From: Rikenellaceae bacterium
GTDB taxonomy: Bacteria; Bacteroidota; Bacteroidia; Bacteroidales; Rikenellaceae
Assembly (NCBI GenBank): GCA_015059685.1
Contig: SUZW01000002.1
Span: 62,001 to 126,000 of the forward strand
Direction of reading: 5' to 3'
DNA length: 64,000 bases
Position 1 is the first letter of the stretch; every line of letters begins with the position of its first letter. Both the position numbers and the translations under genes were made by a program. The notes under the pieces are model-generated. The model searched no databases, had not been told where the DNA came from, and saw only the letters and a program-made list of their open reading frames with translations. Shown piece by piece: positions 7,944-16,414 of the stretch.

Positions 7944-8963
7944 TTAATTATTTATAAACTCCAAAATAAGTTTATTGAGCGACTCCGCCTCCACGAGGAA
8001 GCCATCGTGACCAAAAGACGAGTCGATAAGGTGGTAGTGCGCACCCTCGATATTGTCGGCAAGGTAGCGATTTTCGACCTCCGTGAAGAGGATATCGCTC
8101 GTGATGCCCACCACAAAGGTACGGCTCTTAATCGTTGCCAAAGCTGCCTCTACGCCACCACGACCACGGCCTATATCGTGCGAATCGACCGCATCGGCCA
8201 CACGACAGTAGGAGTAGGCGTTAAATCTGCGACGCAACTTCTCGCCCTGATAACGCTGGTACGAATGGACTCTGCGCTTGAACAGCCCGCCCTTCAGCTC
8301 CTCGTTATCCTGCTGTGTGAGGCAGTAGGCCGGGCCTCCTCTATAGCTCAACAACGCCACGCTTCGAGCCACGGCCATACCCTGCTCGCCCGCATCGTCA
8401 CGACGCTCACCAAATGTAGGGTCAGTCTCGAGTATCCAGCGCTGCGACTCGTTGAATGCCGAAATCCACGGTGTTGTCGTGGCACCCGTAGCTATAAGCA
8501 CAAGGTTTTCGGCAAAGTCGGGTTGCGACACCGCCCACTCGAGGCATTGGAAGCCACCTATCGAGCTACCTATCAAGAGCATTACACGCTCTATGCCAAG
8601 ATGGTCGGCCAGGCGTTGATGACACGCCACCATATCACGCACCGTAATCTTCGGGAAGTCGCCATACCACTTCTCGCCCGTAGCGGGGTTTATCGAAAGA
8701 GGCCCCGTAGTGCCGTAGTGCGAGCAGAGGAAGTTGGCGCAGATGATGAAGTAGTGTGATGGGTCGAGCAACTTGCCCTCGCCCATCATCTCGGGCCACC
8801 ACGACTCCACATCCGACGATGCAGTCAAGGCGTGACATACCCAGATAATATTCGAGTCATCGGCATTGCGCTCTCCGTAGGTGTCGTAGGCGATAGTCAG
8901 CTCGCTCAACACCTCGCCACCTTCCAAATGCAATGGAGTTGTATCGTGAAAAAATTTAGCCAT
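7944..8963 (-). CDS. metX: Homoserine O-acetyltransferase
   Basis: A 339-residue alpha/beta-hydrolase-fold enzyme. The nucleophile elbow 'GSSIGG' is at residues 132-137, with Ser134 the likely nucleophile; the Asp of the triad is probably in 'GITSDILF' and the His in 'SSFGHDGFL' near the C-terminus. 'HALTASSD' near 44 and 'NFLCSHYGTTGP' near 77 are typical of MetX. It activates homoserine with acetyl-CoA for sulfhydrylation by MetY, encoded just upstream. A heptamer array lies in the 77-base gap between metY and metX, and the metX start 'ATATGGCTAAA' itself looks like a degenerate last unit. Confidence 0.93.
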   Translation of the reverse strand: MAKFFHDTTPLHLEGGEVLSELTIAYDTYGERNADDSNIIWVCHALTASSDVESWWPEMMGEGKLLDPSHYFIICANFLCSHYGTTGPLSINPATGEKWYGDFPKITVRDMVACHQRLADHLGIERVMLLIGSSIGGFQCLEWAVSQPDFAENLVLIATGATTTPWISAFNESQRWILETDPTFGERRDDAGEQGMAVARSVALLSYRGGPAYCLTQQDNEELKGGLFKRRVHSYQRYQGEKLRRRFNAYSYCRVADAVDSHDIGRGRGGVEAALATIKSRTFVVGITSDILFTEVENRYLADNIEGAHYHLIDSSFGHDGFLVEAESLNKLILEFINN

Positions 8964-8970
8964 ATTTTTT

Positions 8971-9004
8971 TAGCTATTAGCCATTAGCCATTAGCCATTA
9001 GCTA
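8971..9004 (-). repeat. TAATGGC heptamer array before metX
   Basis: The minus strand reads TTAGC, three TAATGGC units and TAATAGC, then an A run, ending about 10 bases before the metX ATG. Each unit holds an overlapping stop and start codon (TAATG). Confidence 0.85.
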
Positions 9005-9040
9005 ATTCTGCATTCTCAATTATCAATTTTCAATTATCAA

Positions 9041-10321
9041 TTAGATTTGAGCAAACGCTTGCTCAAAGTCCTCGATAATATCCTCGACGGCCTCCAAGCC
9101 TGCCGAGATTCGCAACAAGGTCGGAGCGATACCCGCCTTAACCTTTGCCTCATCGCTCAACTGCTTGTGAGTGGTCGATGCAGGGTGGGTAACAACGGTT
9201 ATCGAGTCGCCAATCATAGTCATATTGGCAACCAACTTCAACCCCTCGACAAAGCGCACGGTACTATCCAAAGTTCCCTCCAAGATGACCGAGATAACGC
9301 ACGCTGCACCCTTGCGGAAGTATTTTTGTGCCAAGGCGTAGCTTGGGTTATCCTCGAAGCCTACATAGCTCACCTCCTTGACATACTTGTTCGCACGGAA
9401 GAACTCGGCCAACTTCTCGGTAGCCTCGGCCTCGTGGCGAACACGCAACGAGAGTGTCTCCAAGCCGAGCATCATAAGGTAGGTGTCGAATGGCGAAGGC
9501 GAACAACCAAAGTCACGCAAACCATCGACACGGCACTTTACGATAAAGGCTTGGTTGCCAAAGGTCTTCCACAAGTTCAAGCCGTGGTAGCCCTCGTTAG
9601 GTCCGTCGATAGCCGGGTAGCGACCATTGCCCCAATCGAAGGTTCCGCCATCGACGATAATGCCGCCCATAGCCGTGCCGTGGCCGTTTATCCACTTCGT
9701 GGCCGAGTCGCAGATGATATCTGCGCCCCACTCAAACGGGTTGCAGAGGTAGCCGCAAGCACCGAAGGTGTTATCCACAACGAGTGGCATACCGTGTGCG
9801 TGAGCAACCTTTGCCAGAGCCTCGATATCGGCTACGATGCAACTCGGGTTGCTCATAGACTCGACAAATACGAAGCGTGTCTGCTCGTCAATCAAGGCCT
9901 CGATACTCTCTGCCGAGGCATCCTTGGCAAAGCGCACCTCGATGCCGAGGTTGCGCAACGAGATAGTGAACTGATTGTGTGTTCCACCATATACGAATGG
10001 CGAAGTGACGATATTTTCGCCCGCCTTGGCAAGGGCTGTGACAACCAAAAGTATCGCCGACATACCCGACGAAGTGGCCAACGCACCTACGCCACCATAG
10101 AGCGCAGCAACACGATTTTCGTAGGCTGCGGTGGTTGGGTTGTGGATACGGGTATATATATTTCCCGGCTCGCTCAACTCGAAGAGGTTAGCCGCATATT
10201 CGCAGGTCTTAAAGTGGTAAGCTGCGGTTGGATATATCGCCAAACCGCGCGACAGAGTGTGGTCGGGAGCATACCCGCCATGTATCTGCAATGTCTCAAA
10301 ACGGAGTTTTTTACCTTCCAT
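9041..10321 (-). CDS. metY: O-acetylhomoserine sulfhydrylase (aminocarboxypropyltransferase)
   Basis: A 426-residue PLP enzyme of the Cys/Met metabolism family, which converts O-acetylhomoserine and sulfide to homocysteine. The N-terminal 'RFETLQIHGGY' and 'YTRIHNPTTAAYENR' segments, the 'SSGMSAI' cofactor-phosphate region near 85 and the PLP lysine in 'DSATKWINGHG' near residue 208 are all present. The length fits MetY rather than the shorter MetB or MetC (about 380-400). It is the first structural gene of the methionine operon and lies about 100 bases behind the Met-rich leader ORF, so control by methionine availability is likely. Confidence 0.95.
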   Translation of the reverse strand: MEGKKLRFETLQIHGGYAPDHTLSRGLAIYPTAAYHFKTCEYAANLFELSEPGNIYTRIHNPTTAAYENRVAALYGGVGALATSSGMSAILLVVTALAKAGENIVTSPFVYGGTHNQFTISLRNLGIEVRFAKDASAESIEALIDEQTRFVFVESMSNPSCIVADIEALAKVAHAHGMPLVVDNTFGACGYLCNPFEWGADIICDSATKWINGHGTAMGGIIVDGGTFDWGNGRYPAIDGPNEGYHGLNLWKTFGNQAFIVKCRVDGLRDFGCSPSPFDTYLMMLGLETLSLRVRHEAEATEKLAEFFRANKYVKEVSYVGFEDNPSYALAQKYFRKGAACVISVILEGTLDSTVRFVEGLKLVANMTMIGDSITVVTHPASTTHKQLSDEAKVKAGIAPTLLRISAGLEAVEDIIEDFEQAFAQI

Positions 10322-10422
10322 TGTATGAAAAGTTTTATAAAATTGTAACTATTTTCTATTGTTGAGGGATTGTTGTGTTCGAGTGTCGGGCGGTGCGTAG
10401 CTGCCACAGTGAGAGATAGTGC

Positions 10423-10476
10423 CTATCGGCACATTCGCATCATCATACCGGCCATTATGTTCTGTATGCTATACAT
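10423..10476 (-). CDS. Methionine-rich leader peptide, 17 residues
   Basis: A short ORF too small for the ORF track, encoding MYSIQNIMAGMMMRMCR and ending in TAG. Six of 17 codons are ATG, three of them consecutive, and a TGC (Cys) codon follows the last ATG. An internal start would give a 10-residue version with five Met. It starts 22 bases behind a TATCTTTG box and ends about 100 bases before metY. The stop codon sits in the loop of a small hairpin GTGCC-GATA-GGCAC, which competes with an overlapping hairpin GATAG-GCA-CTATC. A GTTCGAG segment just before the ORF is complementary to CTCGAAC about 95 bases further on. This arrangement is what a ribosome-stalling attenuator would look like, although no T-rich terminator was seen. 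Confidence 0.7.
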   Translation of the reverse strand: MYSIQNIMAGMMMRMCR

Positions 10477-10498
10477 ATCTCGAACTCGTTTGCAGTGG

Positions 10499-10506
10499 CA
10501 AAGATA
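10499..10506 (-). promoter_or_regulatory. TATCTTTG promoter box of the methionine operon
   Basis: A perfect TAnnTTTG box on the minus strand, 22 bases before the leader peptide ATG and about 180 bases before metY. The transcribed leader is therefore unusually long compared with other genes in this window. Confidence 0.8.
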
Positions 10507-10518
10507 CATATTTTTTCT

Positions 10519-10556
10519 TAAAAAGAAAATGCAAGGGTAATTTTTCACCCTTGCAC
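10519..10556 (-). terminator. Intrinsic terminator after the OPA transporter gene
   Basis: On the minus strand TGCAAGGGT, an 8-base loop and ACCCTTGCA are followed by TTTTCTTTTT. It separates the sugar operon from the metY promoter immediately downstream. Confidence 0.88.
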
Positions 10557-10599
10557 TCTATCTTTGGTTACTTTGAGCCAAATTGAGAATTGGCAATTT

Positions 10600-10636
10600 G
10601 GCCATTAGCCATTAGCCATTAGCCATTGGCTTTTTT
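10600..10636 (-). repeat. TAATGGC heptamer array behind the transporter gene
   Basis: The minus strand reads AAAAAAGCCAATGGC followed by three TAATGGC units and a degenerate end. On the plus strand the same bases form AGCCA...TGGCT plus a T run, which resembles a weak terminator for antisense transcription. Confidence 0.8.
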
Positions 10637-10656
10637 GATTGTCAATTAGAACGAAA

Positions 10657-12081
10657 TTACTCCTCTTGTACCTTTTTGCGCCAATTCAAAATTGGCAAGA
10701 GGAACGAGATAATCGACGCTCCGATCCAGAATATGGCCGCTGCCGAGAAGTCGTAGTGTGTGACCTTCTCACCGAGCTCGTTCAAGACCTCGGTCTTGCC
10801 GCCATCGATAAGCCAACCACTGATGACATCCTGCAAACCTGCAGCGATGTAGCTCGCCATACCTACAATGCCGAGGGCGGCACCCGTAGCCTTACGAGGT
10901 ACGATATCCACGGCCATCAAACCACCCAAGAAGGCAATCAACACACCGATAGCGATACCGAACAGCACCATCGAGGCTACATTTACCCAATATTCGTTGC
11001 CGCCATAGATGAAGATGATGTAGGATATCGACAACATCACGCCCGACACAAAAGCCGGCATCTTACGGTCACCCTTGAACAGTACATCCGACATCCAACC
11101 TGCCAACACCGTGCCCACGATGCCGAGCAGAGCGTTAATCGAGATGATGAATGTTGCCGACTCGAGCGAAAAGCCCTTCTCCTCCTGCAGGAAGAGGATA
11201 CCCCACGAGTTGAGCGAGTAGCGAGAGATATACATAAATGCCGATGCGAGGGCCAAAATCCATACGGCAGGGGTACGCAACACCTGCTTCTGGATATCGC
11301 CCACGGACTCATCCTGCTTCTTAACCTCGACCTTCTCGCCTGTCAAGACCTCAATCGAAGGCAGACCCTTGCTCTCGGGTGTATCGTGCATCATAAAGAG
11401 GATGACGACAACGCCTATAGCACCCGCCAAAGCCGAGCCGAAGAAGCCCCACTGCCAGCCGGCTACGGCAACGAGCGAGCCGACGAAGATAAATGACAAC
11501 CACTCACCGATGTTGTGACTTGCCGAGAAGAAGCCGTAGAATGTTCCACGGCGAGAGAGTGGGAACCATCTCGACAGAGCGATAATTGCCGGAGGCGCAC
11601 CCATAGATTGCGACCATCCATTAACGCCCCACATAATGGCAAAGATGATGAATACCGCAGTCGAAGGTATCACGGCCTCGCCGAGGAACTCGTTGTTCGA
11701 GCCAAAGAGTCCGATAATACCCATCGTGAGGTTTGCCAAGGTCGAAACCAACAGACCCGTAGCCATAAAGCGTTTGATGTTTGAGTGGTCGGCAATAAAT
11801 CCATTGACCAACTTACCTATGGCGTAGGCAAAGAGCAAAGCCGAGCCGATAACTCCCAACTGCGTAGCATCGAGCATACCGCTGTCGAGAATAGGCTTCT
11901 TCATCACATTGAGCGATGTGCGGCACACATAGTAGAGGCTGTAGCCGAGCGTACCCGCCACAAAAGATTGAAATGCCAACGAGCGATGCAACTTCTTCTG
12001 TCCCTGCTCGTCGAGATCGGCACGCAGAGGCTTCGGAGCACTCGTGCCGTAGAAATTCTTAAATGCTGAAATAAATCCCAT
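10657..12081 (-). CDS. Organophosphate:phosphate antiporter family MFS transporter
   Basis: A 474-residue protein with about 12 transmembrane segments in two halves around a charged central loop (about residues 245-275, 'VEVKKQDES'). The segment 'GYSLYYVCRTSLNVMKKP' near residues 46-63 is a close match to the GlpT/UhpT family signature, so import of glycerol 3-phosphate or a hexose phosphate in exchange for phosphate is expected. It follows the GH3 and esterase genes in one transcription direction, so the substrate could be a phosphorylated sugar. The exact substrate cannot be read from sequence. A terminator follows the gene. Confidence 0.82.
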   Translation of the reverse strand: MGFISAFKNFYGTSAPKPLRADLDEQGQKKLHRSLAFQSFVAGTLGYSLYYVCRTSLNVMKKPILDSGMLDATQLGVIGSALLFAYAIGKLVNGFIADHSNIKRFMATGLLVSTLANLTMGIIGLFGSNNEFLGEAVIPSTAVFIIFAIMWGVNGWSQSMGAPPAIIALSRWFPLSRRGTFYGFFSASHNIGEWLSFIFVGSLVAVAGWQWGFFGSALAGAIGVVVILFMMHDTPESKGLPSIEVLTGEKVEVKKQDESVGDIQKQVLRTPAVWILALASAFMYISRYSLNSWGILFLQEEKGFSLESATFIISINALLGIVGTVLAGWMSDVLFKGDRKMPAFVSGVMLSISYIIFIYGGNEYWVNVASMVLFGIAIGVLIAFLGGLMAVDIVPRKATGAALGIVGMASYIAAGLQDVISGWLIDGGKTEVLNELGEKVTHYDFSAAAIFWIGASIISFLLPILNWRKKVQEE

Positions 12082-12093
12082 AGTGTTCTTTTT

Positions 12094-12132
12094 TAGGCTA
12101 TTAGCTTTTAGCCATTAGCCATTGGCTTTTTA
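12094..12132 (-). repeat. Heptamer array between GH3 and transporter genes
   Basis: The minus strand reads AAAAAGCCAATGGCTAATGGC, then TAAAAGCTAATAGCCTAAAAAA, ending about 12 bases before the transporter ATG. It is in sense orientation within the presumed operon. Confidence 0.8.
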
Positions 12133-12171
12133 TGTTAGTAGTTTGTTCTGTTCAGATAAAATTATTTGGAG

Positions 12172-14406
12172 TTATTTAATTGTGAACTTTCCCTGTAGAG
12201 GAGCATTAGAGTCGGCTCCAACCCACACATTGAAGTCACCCTTGTCGGCCTTCCAGCTCAAATCGGTGTGGCAGTAGGCCAACTCCGAAGTAGGTATCTC
12301 AAAGGTTACAACCTTCGCTTCGCCCGCCTTCAACGACAGACGCTCAAAGCCCTTCAACTCACGCACAGGGCGTGTGGTCTCGGCCACGATATCGTGCACA
12401 TAGAGCTGCGCAACATCCTCGCCTGCAACCTTACCCTTGTTTGTGACCTTCACGCTAACCTTCACTACGCCACCCATCTCTACGCTTGGGGTCAGGACCT
12501 TCAAGTCCGAGTACTCGAACTCGGTGTAGCTCAAACCATAGCCGAATGGGAAGAGTGGAGCATTCTGAATATCGACATAGCTCGAGCTATATCCCTGCGC
12601 CTTGAATTGGCTCTTTGGCGGGCGACCCGTATTCTTCGAGTTGTAGTGTACGGGCACCTGTCCTACATGGTACGGGAAAGACATTGTGAGGTGTCCCGAA
12701 GGGTTTCTGTCGCCCGATACGAGGTCTGCAACAGCAGGACCTGCCATTGTTCCACCATGCCAAGCAAGAAGCACCGCATTGGCCTTCTCTACCTCGTTGC
12801 GGATATCCATTGCACGACCCGTCGAGAGCAAGACGACAATCTTCTTGCCTGTCTTTTTCAGTTCGTCGAGCAGCTCCTGCTGCTCCGCAGGCACTGTAAT
12901 CTCGGCTCGTGAGCGTGACTCTCCGCTATGCCAGCCCGAGAGTCCCATCGAGAGGAGTATCACATCCGACTGCTCGGCAATCTTTATGGCCTCCTCGATG
13001 CCGCCCTCGATAATGCCATTCTTGTATCTGCCGCACTCGCAAGCCTTGGTGTAGAGCACATTCTCCTTGCCAAAACGCTCCTCGAGGGCTGTGCGGAAGG
13101 TTATCGAACGCTTCTCGTCGCCCAAGCCTCGCCAAGCTCCAAGCTGGTCCTTCGGTGCATCGGCAAATGGGCCTATAAGGGCAATCTTGACACCCTCTTT
13201 GAGTGGCAATACGCCATCATTCTTGAGCAGCACCATCGACTCGGCAGCCACCTTGCGGGCAAACTCCATATTCTCGGGGCGATAATAGACCTTCGACAAA
13301 TCCTGCTTTCCGTATTTGTAAGGGTCTTCGAACAATCCGAGGCGATACTTTATCACCAAAACATCACGGACAAGCTCATCGACAAGCTTCTCGGAGATAC
13401 GGCCCTCCTTAACAAGCTGCTCTCCGTAGGCGATGTAGTCACCACTGATCATATCCATATTGAGGTGAGCCTTCAACGACAACTCGGCCGCCCCCTTGCT
13501 ATCGGCCGCTACGCCATGGATAATCATCTCGTCGATGGCGTTGTAGTCCGAAACAACAAAGCCCTTAAAGCCCAACTCCTTGCGGAGAAGGTCGTACAAG
13601 AGCCACTTGCTGCCCGAGGCTGGAACGCCCATAAAGTCGTTGAACGACGACATTGCGGTCACTGCACCGGCCTCTACCGCTGCACGATATGGCGGGAGAT
13701 AGAGGTTGCGGAACATCAACTCCGACATATCGACCGTGTTGTAGTCTTTGCCCGCCTGCACTGCGCCATAAGCGGCAAAGTGCTTGACACACGCTGCGAT
13801 GGTATTTGTTGTCGAGAGGTCGTCGCCCTGGTAGCCACGCACCATGGCTGCGGCAATCTTCGAGCCGAGATATGGGTCCTCGCCTGCACCCTCTGAAACA
13901 CGGCTCCAACGAGGGTCGGTCGAGATGTCGCACATAGGCGAGAAGGTCCAATGTATTGCCGAGGCGGCACTCTCCTCCGCAGCGATGCGGGCCGAGCGCT
14001 CTACGGCTTCCATGTTCCACGAGCAGGATACAGCGAGATTTTCGGGGAAGATAATCTTGCAACCGTGGATAATATCGAAACCAAAGATAAGAGGAATACC
14101 CAATCGGCTCTCCTCCACCGCCATCTTCTGCAGACGCAGAGCCTCATCTCTGTTGCGTATCGAGAGGAACGAGCCCACCTCACCGTTGCGAATAGAGCTT
14201 TCGATATCACGCTTAACCCCCTCGGGACCCGTGACAGCACCATCGTAAGTGACAAATTGCTCGAGCTGTCCGAACTTCTCGCGCAGGGTCATCTTCTTGA
14301 TAAGTTTGTCGGCAAACTTGATAGCCTCCTTCTCCTCTTGTGTTGTTTGAGCTGTTGCCGAGGCAACAAGGGCGACAAACAGCAATAAAATCGAAAATTT
14401 CTTCAT
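12172..14406 (-). CDS. bglX: GH3 beta-glucosidase, secreted (BglX type)
   Basis: A 744-residue exported enzyme with a Sec signal peptide (residues 1-20, 'LLLFVALVASATA'). The N-terminal GH3 barrel contains 'GFDIIHG', 'EGAGEDPYLG' and the nucleophile motif 'VVSDYNAID' near residue 290; the second GH3 domain includes 'SGESRSRAEI' near 500, and an Fn3-like domain ends the chain. The length and domain order match BglX, which releases glucose or related sugars from the non-reducing ends of beta-glucosides in the periplasm. It is 14 bases behind the GDSL esterase gene and 91 bases before the transporter gene. Confidence 0.9.
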   Translation of the reverse strand: MKKFSILLLFVALVASATAQTTQEEKEAIKFADKLIKKMTLREKFGQLEQFVTYDGAVTGPEGVKRDIESSIRNGEVGSFLSIRNRDEALRLQKMAVEESRLGIPLIFGFDIIHGCKIIFPENLAVSCSWNMEAVERSARIAAEESAASAIHWTFSPMCDISTDPRWSRVSEGAGEDPYLGSKIAAAMVRGYQGDDLSTTNTIAACVKHFAAYGAVQAGKDYNTVDMSELMFRNLYLPPYRAAVEAGAVTAMSSFNDFMGVPASGSKWLLYDLLRKELGFKGFVVSDYNAIDEMIIHGVAADSKGAAELSLKAHLNMDMISGDYIAYGEQLVKEGRISEKLVDELVRDVLVIKYRLGLFEDPYKYGKQDLSKVYYRPENMEFARKVAAESMVLLKNDGVLPLKEGVKIALIGPFADAPKDQLGAWRGLGDEKRSITFRTALEERFGKENVLYTKACECGRYKNGIIEGGIEEAIKIAEQSDVILLSMGLSGWHSGESRSRAEITVPAEQQELLDELKKTGKKIVVLLSTGRAMDIRNEVEKANAVLLAWHGGTMAGPAVADLVSGDRNPSGHLTMSFPYHVGQVPVHYNSKNTGRPPKSQFKAQGYSSSYVDIQNAPLFPFGYGLSYTEFEYSDLKVLTPSVEMGGVVKVSVKVTNKGKVAGEDVAQLYVHDIVAETTRPVRELKGFERLSLKAGEAKVVTFEIPTSELAYCHTDLSWKADKGDFNVWVGADSNAPLQGKFTIK

Positions 14407-14420
14407 ATCTTATTAGTATC

Positions 14421-15170
14421 TTACTTTTTCTCTATTGGTGTTATGTAGGTGTGCTTCGTGCGGGCAACCTTATTTATAACAGGGAGAATGGTCGGCTCCA
14501 GCACCTCGGCATAGCAGAGCGAGTTGGGGTGTACCTCGTCTTTGTGGTACTTGCGGTTCATGCCCTTGCGCTCATCGACGAGCAGTGAGTGGTAATCGAC
14601 ATAAGGGATTTTTTTGCTCTCGGCATACTCCTTAATCATCTTGTTGAGGCGGATAATCTCCTCGGCAGGGTTGCAGCCTACATCTGGTCGCCAGCGGAAC
14701 GACACGGCAGGGGTTACCGAGCAGAGTATAACCTTAATCTTGTGCAACTTTGCCAACTCGCACATCGAGATGATGTTGCCCAAGATGTTCTCGTGGGTGA
14801 TTTTGCCGTTGTTGAGGGCGATATCGTTGATGCCCGCCATAATAACCACACAACGAGGGTTCAGCTCGATAACATCACGACGGAAACGCACCAACATGTG
14901 CGATGTGGTCTGACCGCTGATACCACGGCCAAGGAAGTTGTTGTTTTTGAAGAAGTCGGGGTTTTTCCTCGCCCAGCCCTGTGTTATGGAGTTGCCCATA
15001 AAGACAGCATCGGGGCGCACACCCGAGGCCAAAACCTCGGCATTAGCCTTCTCGTAGCGATAGAACTTCGCCCAATCTTTGTACTCCTTCTTTTTGGTCT
15101 GTGCAGATGCATAATCACAGAGAAACAACGCAGCCACAGCCACGATGCAACAAGCAAGAAATCTCTTCAT
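14421..15170 (-). CDS. Secreted SGNH/GDSL hydrolase
   Basis: A 249-residue protein with a signal peptide (residues 1-23, ending 'DYASA'). The four SGNH blocks are visible: 'FMGNSITQGW' near 57 with the nucleophile Ser, 'GRGISGQTT' near 81 (oxyanion Gly), 'AGINDI' near 111 (Asn) and 'DEVHPN' near 221 (Asp and His). Such enzymes deacylate carbohydrates or lipids. Position upstream of the GH3 gene suggests removal of acyl groups from a plant glycan or glycoside before hydrolysis, which is inference. A strong terminator separates it from the ROK kinase gene upstream. Confidence 0.85.
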   Translation of the reverse strand: MKRFLACCIVAVAALFLCDYASAQTKKKEYKDWAKFYRYEKANAEVLASGVRPDAVFMGNSITQGWARKNPDFFKNNNFLGRGISGQTTSHMLVRFRRDVIELNPRCVVIMAGINDIALNNGKITHENILGNIISMCELAKLHKIKVILCSVTPAVSFRWRPDVGCNPAEEIIRLNKMIKEYAESKKIPYVDYHSLLVDERKGMNRKYHKDEVHPNSLCYAEVLEPTILPVINKVARTKHTYITPIEKK

Positions 15171-15203
15171 ATAGTTTGGTGAATTAGCTGTTGTGAAAAT
15201 ATT

Positions 15204-15263
15204 ACAAAAAAGCTTTTAGAGGGCAATTTCGGCATCGGTAGTTCGGTGCCGAAATCACCCTCC
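15204..15263 (-). terminator. Intrinsic terminator after the ROK kinase gene
   Basis: On the minus strand GAGGGTGATTTCGGCA pairs with TGCCGAAATTGCCCTC (one mismatch pair region with G-U) and is followed by AAAAGCTTTTTT. The stem is about 16 pairs. Confidence 0.88.
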
Positions 15264-15274
15264 AAAACAACTTT

Positions 15275-16288
15275 TTACTTTGCCTGCCAAACGAGAGCCG
15301 AGGCTCCGAGAATGGCGGCATTCTTATTCTGCAACTCTGAAGGGAGAACCTTGACCTTATTCTTGAAGGTGATGAGCATATTCTCCTCCATGTACCACTT
15401 GATAGGGTTCATAATAAGGTCGCCCGCCTTGGCCAAGCCTCCGAAGATAAAGATAGCCTCCGGAGATGTCACAGTCACAATATCTGCCAAAGCATAGCCC
15501 AACTTCTGTCCCGTAACACGGAAACACTCCTTGGCGATAGGGTCGCCCTTTACGGCATATTGGTAGAGTATAGCCGACTCGAGCTGGTCGTAGGTGTACT
15601 CACGAAGTGGCGATGGGTCGGACATCGTAGCCATCAACTCAAAGGCGGTACGCTTGATACCTGTAGCCGAAGCGTAGGCCTCCAAGCAGCCCTTGCGACC
15701 GCAACCGCACTCACGACCACCACGCTCCACGATGACATGGCCGAACTCGCCTGCGAAGCCGTCGTGACCATAGATCATCTCGCCATTGGCAACAAAGCCC
15801 GAGCCTACGCCCGTGCCGAGGGTGATCATTATAAAGTCCTTCATACCCTTGGCACCACCATAGACCATCTCACCGATGGTTGCTGCGTTGGCGTCGTTGG
15901 TGATGTAGATAGGTACATTCAGGAAGTGCTTACCGAGGTCCTCGGCGAAGTTGAAGTTACGATCCTCCTCCCGCATACCGGCTGCAATCTGCTCGTCGGA
16001 GTACTTCCACATATTCGAAGGTATCTCGATAGTACCCTGATAGTAGTTGGCATTTGGTGCTCCGATGCCGATGCCGACAAGCTCGAAGTTGAAGCCCACG
16101 CTGTCTATAAGGGTCTTCATCGCCTTTGCCAAATCCTCGATGTAACGAGGGTAGTCGTCGTATTTCATATACGACTTTGTGGATATGGCCGATTCGCCAA
16201 AAATTTCACCCTTGGCATCCACCAAGCCAAATGCTGTGTTTGTACCACCGATGTCAATACCGAAAACAAGTTTTTTCATAGTGTTCAT
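15275..16288 (-). CDS. ROK family glucokinase-like sugar kinase
   Basis: A 337-residue cytosolic kinase. The ATP-binding loop is 'GIDIGGTNTAFG' near residues 9-20, the catalytic Asp is expected in 'TNDANAATIGE' near 110 and the ROK zinc signature 'CGCGRKGCLEAYAS' is near 175-188. These fit glucokinase-type ROK kinases that phosphorylate free glucose, N-acetylmannosamine or similar hexoses; there is no N-terminal HTH, so it is not a ROK repressor. The start could be ATG 16288 or the ATG three codons later. It lies upstream of the esterase/GH3/transporter genes, which suggests it uses sugars they release. Confidence 0.87.
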   Translation of the reverse strand: MNTMKKLVFGIDIGGTNTAFGLVDAKGEIFGESAISTKSYMKYDDYPRYIEDLAKAMKTLIDSVGFNFELVGIGIGAPNANYYQGTIEIPSNMWKYSDEQIAAGMREEDRNFNFAEDLGKHFLNVPIYITNDANAATIGEMVYGGAKGMKDFIMITLGTGVGSGFVANGEMIYGHDGFAGEFGHVIVERGGRECGCGRKGCLEAYASATGIKRTAFELMATMSDPSPLREYTYDQLESAILYQYAVKGDPIAKECFRVTGQKLGYALADIVTVTSPEAIFIFGGLAKAGDLIMNPIKWYMEENMLITFKNKVKVLPSELQNKNAAILGASALVWQAK

Positions 16289-16335
16289 GTTCTAATAAAG
16301 TATTTTGTGTTTTAGATTAAACTCTTCGCAATGCT

Positions 16336-16343
16336 CAAAGTTA
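16336..16343 (-). promoter_or_regulatory. TAACTTTG promoter box for the ROK kinase gene
   Basis: A TAnnTTTG match on the minus strand, 47 bases before the kinase ATG, placed back to back with the promoter of the polyprenyl synthase gene. Confidence 0.6.
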
Positions 16344-16374
16344 AGGATAAATTTCAAAAGTGCAAAAAAATTGT

Positions 16375-16382
16375 TATATTTG
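16375..16382 (+). promoter_or_regulatory. TATATTTG promoter box for polyprenyl synthase
   Basis: A TAnnTTTG match 32 bases before ATG 16415 on the plus strand. Confidence 0.65.
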
Positions 16383-16414
16383 ACCTCGAAAAAGAGGTAT
16401 AATTCGATATTTTG

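Noticed and set aside
9047-10348. 433-codon plus-strand ORF opposite metY
   Set aside because: Antisense shadow of a certain gene; the translation has no family features and long open shadows are common opposite genes with this codon bias. The same reasoning removes 60-1025, 44636-46120, 41994-43349, 21344-22948 and 49294-50697.
10321-10500. SAM riboswitch in the metY leader
   Set aside because: I looked for the four-way junction and conserved core of known SAM classes and could not recognise one; the Met-rich ORF explains the leader better.
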